From: Citrobacter amalonaticus
GTDB lineage: Bacteria > Pseudomonadota > Gammaproteobacteria > Enterobacterales > Enterobacteriaceae
DNA length: 64,000 nt
Reading direction: 5' to 3'
Assembly: GCA_028994555.1 (NCBI GenBank)
Contig: JARDVN010000001.1
Location: 186,001-250,000 of the forward strand
The notes beneath the pieces are model-generated. The model ran no database searches, had not been told where the DNA came from, and saw only the letters and a list, made by a program, of their open reading frames with translations. This document shows, one piece after another, positions 55,447 through 64,000 of this stretch (position 1 is the stretch's first letter; every line of letters begins with the position of its first letter). The position numbers and the translations under genes are program-made.

Positions 55447-56079
55447 TTAAAGTAAAATATCCGCCGCATGCAGTAAACCAGCGTCAGAGTTCACCCCCAG
55501 CTTCGACATCACATTAAACTTATGCGCCCGAATGGTTTTAATATTCCGCGCCAGTTCAGTCGCAATTTGCGGCATTGAGTAACCGCAGGACATAAAGCGC
55601 AAAATCTCACGCTCCGTCGGGCTCAGCATGCGACTCTGATTAAGATACCAAAGATTGCTGTTGCTTTCGTTGATCCGCCTCGCGCCGCTTAATGCCGTAA
55701 ATAATGCCTCTTGTAGCGCAGGAAGCGGGGCTTCTTTGCTCAGTACGCCATCTAGCGGAAAGGGCGACAGTACGCTGATTAAACGCGCTTCAACATCATC
55801 ATCCGCAATAACCAGACGACGCATGCCGGGATAGTTTTCGGCAAGCTCAGTCAGACTCATTAACCCTACTCGCCGGTATTTTCGGATAGAAGAGAGCGAA
55901 AAAATAACGGCAGAAAAAACAGTCGTCTTCATCGCCTGTTGAAAATCATCCAGCGTCAAATAAAGATGCAGGTTATATTGATTGTCAGGGGTTGCGTTAA
56001 ATAGATTCTGAATACCAATACCACTCATAACACATTTTTCTATGAGTGCGACGTTTCGCGTACAGTGTCTGTGTTCCAT
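55447..56079 (-). CDS. bglJ: LuxR-type regulator BglJ
   Basis: 210 residues, about 15 fewer at the C-terminus than E. coli BglJ (225). The helix-turn-helix domain is complete (about 150-207, [20 protein letters not shown]). In E. coli BglJ forms a heterodimer with RcsB and relieves H-NS silencing of bgl and other loci. It overlaps yjjQ by 40 bp, as in the yjjQ-bglJ operon. Confidence 0.93.
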   Translation of the reverse strand: MEHRHCTRNVALIEKCVMSGIGIQNLFNATPDNQYNLHLYLTLDDFQQAMKTTVFSAVIFSLSSIRKYRRVGLMSLTELAENYPGMRRLVIADDDVEARLISVLSPFPLDGVLSKEAPLPALQEALFTALSGARRINESNSNLWYLNQSRMLSPTEREILRFMSCGYSMPQIATELARNIKTIRAHKFNVMSKLGVNSDAGLLHAADILL

Positions 56080-56764
56080 TCTGCGGCCTCTCCATATACT
56101 GAAGGTAAGTTCAGTTCTCTTGCTCCCTGAGAACTGTTAATCCATGCGTACATTTCCGCATTACTGTGTATTGATAACCGGCGCATAGCGCTGTTTTTCT
56201 GGGCACTGATGGTTTTATTACTTTTTTTTAAGTAACGCAGCAATCTGGTTAATCCCCCCAACCTTTCCCTAACAGGCGCAGTACTTTTCGCTCTGATAGC
56301 GTCAAGAGAATAGTGTGGGAACTAAACTCCAGATGTTCGAACTGGGTAGGTGACAACAACATTTTACTGATTTTGTCAGGATTTTTATGCCCGGAACGAA
56401 TGGTTCTGACCAGGCTCTCTATCGGTTCAACATCCGATAACAACGTACTGGAGGGGCGCATCAATAATTCGACTGCCTGTGCGTAATACGCCCGCGATAC
56501 CAGAAAAACCCAATGAACATCCCGGTATTGAGAAAGAAGTGTATAGAACCGCTCACAGACAGTTCGCGGCTGATGACATTTACCGGTTAAATCCACGATC
56601 GCCAATTCCGCCCGACGCAATTGCAGTGGCGTGAGTTCTTCTACAACACCGCAGGTGGTGAGTTCATACTCCGGGAAATGCTGTTGCATAACCCCATGGA
56701 GCCCCGCTTGTATCACAGGGACTTTACTGATGACTATTCCGTTTTTGCAGCATCCTGGCAACAT
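56040..56764 (-). CDS. yjjQ: LuxR-type regulator YjjQ (two extra bases)
   Basis: Two runs break the frame: six C at 56254-56259 (five expected, LLGKGWGINQ) and eight T at 56222-56229 (seven expected, LLKKSNKT). Corrected it has 240 residues, near E. coli YjjQ (241), with a C-terminal LuxR helix-turn-helix ([17 protein letters not shown]). Known in E. coli as a repressor of flagellar and other genes, itself silenced by H-NS. First gene of yjjQ-bglJ. Confidence 0.93.
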
Positions 56765-57038
56765 ATATCCTCCATATCCATATTAATTAATCTATCTGTT
56801 ATTAATGAATCGCACTTGAATTAACACATACAGCCATGCAATACAAAAAATAAAACAATAGACAATATGAATTGTTTATCCCTGGTGTTTATACTCTAAT
56901 TCTGTATGACGCGGTTATACAACTATCGCGGGGTATAATACAAGTCGATATTGTCGATATGTACTCCGCATTCCAGAACAAGATATTAAGCATTCTTTTT
57001 TTATATATGAATTTTTTATTTATCCAATTCTGGACAAG
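56765..57038 (-). promoter_or_regulatory. AT-rich yjjQ upstream region
   Basis: 274 bp, strongly AT-rich (for instance ATATTAATTAATCTATC near 56780 and TTTTTTATATATG near 57000). In E. coli the yjjQ promoter is silenced by H-NS, and the composition here fits. No gene seen. Confidence 0.5.
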
Positions 57039-57912
57039 CTATTTTTTAATTAATTCCCGGTATGCCTTCGGAGACAACGCAGAATGCCTTTTAAAGAAAC
57101 GGGAAAAGTAGGTGACATCGCTGAATCCCAGATAGTCGGAGATCTGGCTGATAGTCATGCTGGTATATTGCAGACTGCGTTTCGCTTCAAGTATCAACCG
57201 CTGATGCAATACGTTTAATGCACTGCAATGATGGAACTCACGGCATAGTTGGTTTAGATAATTGGTTGAAAGGCCGATGCGCTGGGCGTATTCAGCGAGA
57301 GGAAGATGCTCGCGATAGTGGCTCTCAACCTGCCGGGCAAAAAAGGCGTATTGCGCTACGACGGCGCGCCAGAGTGTCTTTCGGTTGCTTAGCTGGCCTG
57401 CTCTGCCGACGAAGCCAGACCAGAAGCGCGCTCAGCAATGAAAACAACATCATTTCCCGCGCCTCACTATCGGTCTGATACTCTTTTTGTAAGGCGGAAA
57501 AAAGCGTGCGGATGTGGCTGCGAGACTGAGCCACCGGCACGCACTGTGGGGTATTGAGCAATGGCAACGGCTGTGGAAACTGAGACTCCAGGCGGCCAAT
57601 CAGCGGCAACGCCAGAGAAAGAACGTAGCCCTGGGTGCCGGGTGAAAAACGAAAGCCGTGGACACAAAGCGCAGGGACGACCTGAATACAGGCATCGCGC
57701 ATGACCGTGGTCTGTCCCTCGATTTCAATTATTGCTTCGCCCCGATGCAAATAAAGCAACTGGACAATCTCAGCATGCTGATGCACCCGAATATGCCATT
57801 CATACAGACTGCTGCGCTGATGAATCGACTCGCAGTGCAGCAGATCAGGCGTTGGCCATCCCTGTTGTTCACCATACAGTTTGAAAACAGGTATAATTTC
57901 AGCCTGTTGCAT
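57039..57912 (-). CDS. AraC-type regulator next to pobA (one extra base)
   Basis: Corrected for six A at 57339-57344 (five expected, SAIRLFARQVESH) it encodes 290 residues. N-terminal cupin sensor domain (about 20-170; HQHAEIVQLLYLHRGEAIIE) and C-terminal AraC helix-turn-helix pair (about 190-290; HLPLAEYAQRIGLSTNYLNQ and MTISQISDYLGFSDVTYFSR). Starts 9 bp after pobA on the same strand. Probably a 4-hydroxybenzoate-responsive activator of pobA (PobR-like), inferred from context. Confidence 0.87.
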
Positions 57913-57921
57913 TGTTTTCCC

Positions 57922-60649
<2,728 letters not shown>

Positions 60650-60745
60650 TCGCCGCGGCAGGCGCATCCCTGCCGCTCCTCCTCTACGGTGTGTTACTAT
60701 AGAAACAGTGTCCCTTCTCGGTTGTAGTCGGTATTGAGAAACGTT

Positions 60746-61286
60746 ATGTCATCCAGAATTTTGACCCCGGACGTCATTGGTATTGACGCCTTATTACACG
60801 ATCACCAGACGGTGCTGGCGAAGTCTGAAGCTGGCGCGGTGGCGGTGTTTGCCAACAACGCCCCTGCCTTTTACGCACTGACCCCCCGCTCGCCTGGCAC
60901 AACTGCTGGCGCTCGAAGAAAAGCTCGCCCGCCCCGGGAGCGATGTGACGCTGGATGCACAGTTTTATGAGGAACCACAGCCAGTGCCGGTCGCCGTACC
61001 GCTGGGGAAATTCGCCATGTATCCCGCCTGGCAACCGGACGCCGACTTCCAGCGTCAGGCTGCGCTGTGGGGTGTCGCGTTAAGAGAGCCGGTCACCGCT
61101 GAAGAACTGGCTTCGTTCGTGACCTACTGGCAAGCGGAAGGCAAAGTGTTTCATCACGTGCAGTGGCAGCAAAAACTGGCGCGCAGCGTGCAGATCGGCC
61201 GCGCAAGCAACGGCGGCCTGCCGAAGCGCGATGTGAACACGGTCAGCGAACCAGATAATCAAATTCCACCGGGTTTTAGAGGTTAA
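60746..61286 (+). CDS. dnaT: Primosomal protein DnaT (one extra base)
   Basis: Six C at 60892-60897 (five expected, YALTPARLAQ) break the frame. Corrected it has 179 residues from [14 protein letters not shown], as in E. coli. Part of the PriA-PriB-DnaT primosome that restarts stalled forks. Two bases before dnaC, forming the dnaTC operon. Confidence 0.95.
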
Positions 61287-61288
61287 CC

Positions 61289-62026
61289 ATGAAAAACGTT
61301 GGCGATCTGATGAAACGCCTGCAAAAAATGATGCCCGCCCATATCGAACCGGCGTTCAAAACGGGTGAAGAGCTACTGGCCTGGCAGAAGGAGCAAGGTG
61401 AAATTCGTGCCGCCGCGCTGGCTCGTGAAAACCGGGCGATGAAAATGCAGCGCACTTTTAACCGTTCCGGCATCCGTCCGCTACATCAAAACTGCTCATT
61501 CGATAATTATCATGTGGAATGTGAAGGCCAGATGAATGCGTTGAGCAAAGCGCGACAGTATGTGGAAGAGTTCGATGGCAATATCGCCAGCTTTATCTTC
61601 TCCGGCAAACCAGGAACGGGGAAAAACCACCTCGCCGCGGCAATCTGCAACGAGCTGCTGCTGCGCGGGAAGTCAGTGCTGATTATCACCGTGGCGGACA
61701 TCATGTCGGCGATGAAAGAGACGTTCAGCAATCGTGAAACCAGCGAAGAGCAGTTGCTGAACGATCTGAGCAATGTTGATCTGCTGGTCATTGACGAGAT
61801 CGGCGTGCAAACCGAATCGCGCTATGAAAAGGTGATCATCAACCAGATCGTCGATCGTCGTTCCTCCTCAAAGCGCCCCACTGGCATGCTCACCAACAGT
61901 AATATGGAAGAAATGACCAAACTGCTGGGCGAACGCGTGATGGATCGCATGCGGCTGGGTAACAGCCTGTGGGTGATCTTCAACTGGGACAGCTTCCGCA
62001 GTCGGGTAACCGGCAAAGAGTATTAA
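61289..62026 (+). CDS. dnaC: DnaB helicase loader DnaC
   Basis: 245 residues, E. coli length. N-terminal DnaB-binding part (about 1-60), AAA+ ATPase domain after it with Walker A GKPGTGKNHLAA (about 104-115) and Walker B LLVIDEIG. Loads DnaB at oriC and at restarted forks. Essential; frame intact. Confidence 0.97.
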   Translation: MKNVGDLMKRLQKMMPAHIEPAFKTGEELLAWQKEQGEIRAAALARENRAMKMQRTFNRSGIRPLHQNCSFDNYHVECEGQMNALSKARQYVEEFDGNIASFIFSGKPGTGKNHLAAAICNELLLRGKSVLIITVADIMSAMKETFSNRETSEEQLLNDLSNVDLLVIDEIGVQTESRYEKVIINQIVDRRSSSKRPTGMLTNSNMEEMTKLLGERVMDRMRLGNSLWVIFNWDSFRSRVTGKEY

Positions 62027-62086
62027 GACCATTCTTAGACTGAGCGGCGCTATACTCCGACGAAGGTCTATACACGAGTAATCACA

Positions 62087-62578
62087 ATGAAAACGACAAA
62101 ACGTTTGCTGTGCTGCGCGATCGCGGCCAGCGCCTGCTTCGCAGCCAATACTTTCGCCGCCTCATGGCAGGACTCTCTCACCAGCGCAGCCAGCGAACTG
62201 AGCAAGCAGAGCACCACCTCGTCGCAAAGCGGGACGTCGCTCTCTTCCCTGACCAGCCTGCTCAATGGCGGCAATCAGGCGCTGAGTGCGAACAATATGA
62301 ATAACGCCGCCGGGATTTTGCAGTACTGCGCGAAGCAGAAGCTGGCGTCCGTTACTGATGCAGAAAATGTGAAAAATCAGGTACTGGATAAACTGGGTCT
62401 CGGCGCGACCGAGCAAAAGCAGGACACCAACTATCTGGACGGTATTCAGGGCCTGCTCAATACCAAAGACGGTCAGCAGCTTAACCTGAATAATATCGGC
62501 AGTACGCCGCTCGCAGAAAAAGTGAAGACGAAAGCCTGCGATCTGGTACTCAAACAGGGTATGAACTTTATTTCCTGA
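62087..62578 (+). CDS. yjjA: DUF2501 periplasmic protein YjjA
   Basis: 163 residues (E. coli 164). Signal peptide MKTTKRLLCCAIAASACFAA ending at AFAA (about residue 25); serine- and asparagine-rich mature part and two later cysteines. Function unknown. Follows dnaC by 60 bp, as in E. coli. Confidence 0.93.
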   Translation: MKTTKRLLCCAIAASACFAANTFAASWQDSLTSAASELSKQSTTSSQSGTSLSSLTSLLNGGNQALSANNMNNAAGILQYCAKQKLASVTDAENVKNQVLDKLGLGATEQKQDTNYLDGIQGLLNTKDGQQLNLNNIGSTPLAEKVKTKACDLVLKQGMNFIS

Positions 62579-62852
62579 TCCCCGACGCCGCGTTTTGGCC
62601 GTTTTCCGCCCTGCGCGGCGCGTCCCCTCCCTTTTCGTTCTTCTCTTTTACCCACGCCAGGTATGACGGGAAGTGACGACGATCAAAAAAAGCCTATTTC
62701 TAAACTAATTCTGAATAACAAGGTAATTAAATGTCACTAGAATTGCAGCTAAGTGACAACCCCATTACATTGTACTTTTCCGTAAACGCTGAGCTGCCAG
62801 TTGAACGCCTGGTTTAGAGCCTTATCACAAGGCTGTTTGTGAGGATCGTCCG
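62579..62852 (+). promoter_or_regulatory. yjjA-opgB spacer
   Basis: 274 bp. A GC-rich hairpin-like stretch (62583-62625) follows yjjA; AT-rich sequence around 62690-62760 should hold the opgB promoter. No operator recognised. Confidence 0.35.
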
Positions 62853-64000
62853 TTGTCTGAGTTACTCTCCATCGCGCTGTTTCTTGCCTCTGTACTGATT
62901 TATGCCTGCAAAGCGGGTCGCAACACCTGGTGGTTTGCCGCCAACCTGACGGTGCTGGGACTTTTTGTGATTCTGAATATCACGCTGTTCGCCAGCGACT
63001 ATTTCACAGGTGATGGAATTAACGATGCCGTACTCTACACGTTGACGAACAGTCTGACAGGGGCCGGTGTCGGCAAATACATTCTGCCGGGCATTGGCAT
63101 TGCGTTAGCGCTTGTGGCGGTCTTTGGTACGCTGGGCTGGGTACTGCGTCGTCGCCGTCATCATCCTCATCATTTTGGTTACAGCCTGCTGGCACTGCTG
63201 CTGGCGCTGGGTTCCGTCGATGCCAGTCCGGCATTTCGTCAGATCAGCGAACTGGTCAAATCCCAGACCCGCGACGGCGATCCCGATTTCGCGGCCTACT
63301 ATAAAGAGCCGGCGAAAAGCATCCCCAACCCGAAGCTGAACCTGGTGTACATCTACGGTGAAAGCCTGGAACGTACCTATTTCGATAATGAAGCCTTTCC
63401 GGAACTCACTCCGGAACTCGGCGCGTTGAAAAACGAAGGCATGGATTTCAGCCACACCCAGCAGTTACCGGGTACGGATTACACCATTGCCGGGATGGTC
63501 GCCTCTCAGTGCGGCATTCCGCTGTTCGCACCGTTTGAAGGCAACGCGTCGGCATCGGTTTCCAGTTTCTTCCCGCAGAATATCTGCCTCGGGGATATCC
63601 TGAAAAACTCCGGCTATCAGAACCACTTTGTGCAGGGGGCAAACCTGCGTTTTGCCGGGAAAGACGTGTTCCTGAAGTCCCACGGTTTCGATTATCTGTA
63701 TGGCGCCGAAGAGTTAAAAAGCGTCGTCGCCGACCCAAATTACCGCAATGACTGGGGCTTCTATGACGACACGGTACTGGATGAAGCGTGGAAGAAGTTC
63801 GAAGAGCTCTCCCGTTCCGGCCAACGTTTTTCTTTGTTTACCCTGACCGTCGATACCCATCATCCGGATGGTTTTATCTCGCGCACCTGCAGCCGCAAAC
63901 GCTATGATTTCGACGGTAAACCCAACCAGTCCTTTAGCGCTGTCAGTTGTAGTCAGGAAAATATTGCGGCGTTTATCAATAAAATCAAAGCCTCACCGTG
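62853..64000 (+). CDS. opgB: Phosphoglycerol transferase I OpgB (MdoB), N-terminal part
   Basis: Open to the window end: about 382 of the ~763 residues of E. coli. TTG start (reads [20 protein letters not shown]) preceded by GAGGA. Four membrane helices in the first ~130 residues, then the alkaline-phosphatase/sulfatase-type periplasmic domain with the nucleophile region [12 protein letters not shown] and [10 protein letters not shown]. Transfers phosphoglycerol from phosphatidylglycerol to periplasmic glucans. Confidence 0.95.
   Translation, partial: MSELLSIALFLASVLIYACKAGRNTWWFAANLTVLGLFVILNITLFASDYFTGDGINDAVLYTLTNSLTGAGVGKYILPGIGIALALVAVFGTLGWVLRRRRHHPHHFGYSLLALLLALGSVDASPAFRQISELVKSQTRDGDPDFAAYYKEPAKSIPNPKLNLVYIYGESLERTYFDNEAFPELTPELGALKNEGMDFSHTQQLPGTDYTIAGMVASQCGIPLFAPFEGNASASVSSFFPQNICLGDILKNSGYQNHFVQGANLRFAGKDVFLKSHGFDYLYGAEELKSVVADPNYRNDWGFYDDTVLDEAWKKFEELSRSGQRFSLFTLTVDTHHPDGFISRTCSRKRYDFDGKPNQSFSAVSCSQENIAAFINKIKASP

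Noticed and set aside
56040..56764. Two separate regulator genes in place of yjjQ
   Set aside because: The two frames together reproduce one YjjQ protein once two inflated runs are shortened.

Overview
The window is chromosomal DNA of an enterobacterium close to Escherichia, Salmonella and Citrobacter. Nearly every gene has a recognisable E. coli K-12 counterpart of the same length and usually the same neighbours. Extra genes absent from K-12 (an RpiR regulator beside bglA, a diguanylate cyclase beside fhuF, an orphan PTS EIIC, pobA with an AraC-type regulator) point to a Citrobacter-like species. Species assignment is inference.

Layout. (A) 1-29117 follows the E. coli 62-66 min order: uacT (partial), yqfG, idi, lysS-prfB, recJ-dsbC-xerD, fldB, cptA-sdhE, ygfZ, yqfA, yqfB, rpiR-type gene, bglA, ygfF, gcvTHP, pepP-ubiH-ubiI, ygfB, zapA-ssrS(6S RNA)-fau, an Ibs/Sib toxin-antitoxin pair, serA, rpiA, argP. 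(B) A LysR gene at 29122-30021 borders the junction. (C) 30044-64000 follows the E. coli 99-100 min order in inverted orientation: nadR, radA, serB, ytjB, lplA, the deoCABD operon, yjjI-yjjW, yjjV-yjjU, ytjA, osmY, prfC, yjjG, rimI-holD, rsmC, three tRNA-Leu genes, yjjZ, diguanylate cyclase, fhuF, EIIC, a YbaK-like gene, yjjQ-bglJ, pobA-araC, yjjP-yjjB, dnaT-dnaC, yjjA and opgB (partial). Relative to E. coli, the join of A and C is what an inversion across the replication origin would produce.

The most striking property is technical. At least 23 protein genes, several essential or highly conserved (prfB, dnaT, rpiA, serB, gcvP), are broken by exactly one extra base in a homopolymer of 5-7 bases, 27 events in all and never a loss. 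The three tRNA-Leu genes carry 10, 9 and 12 C where 8 are expected. This is best read as homopolymer over-calling in the assembly and not as gene decay, so broken genes are annotated here as single full-length genes with the run to be shortened.

How the genes work together: the gcv operon cleaves glycine to feed one-carbon metabolism, with serA and serB on the serine side and fau (5-formyl-THF ligase) on folates. ubiI and ubiH hydroxylate the ubiquinone ring. deoCABD degrades deoxynucleosides under DeoR/CytR/CRP control, with DeoR sites inside yjjI. lplA attaches the lipoate that gcvH uses. prfB, prfC, rsmC and rimI serve translation; recJ, xerD, radA, holD, dnaT and dnaC serve DNA replication and repair. 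yjjZ and fhuF are preceded by Fur boxes. About ten REP/BIME clusters sit between genes.

Beyond the annotation, the items most worth a second look are a possibly leaderless small ORF with a His/Cys-rich tail in the osmY leader, a row of five hairpins between rsmC and the tRNA-Leu cluster bounded by a 19-bp direct repeat, the inversion junction, and the pobA-araC island.
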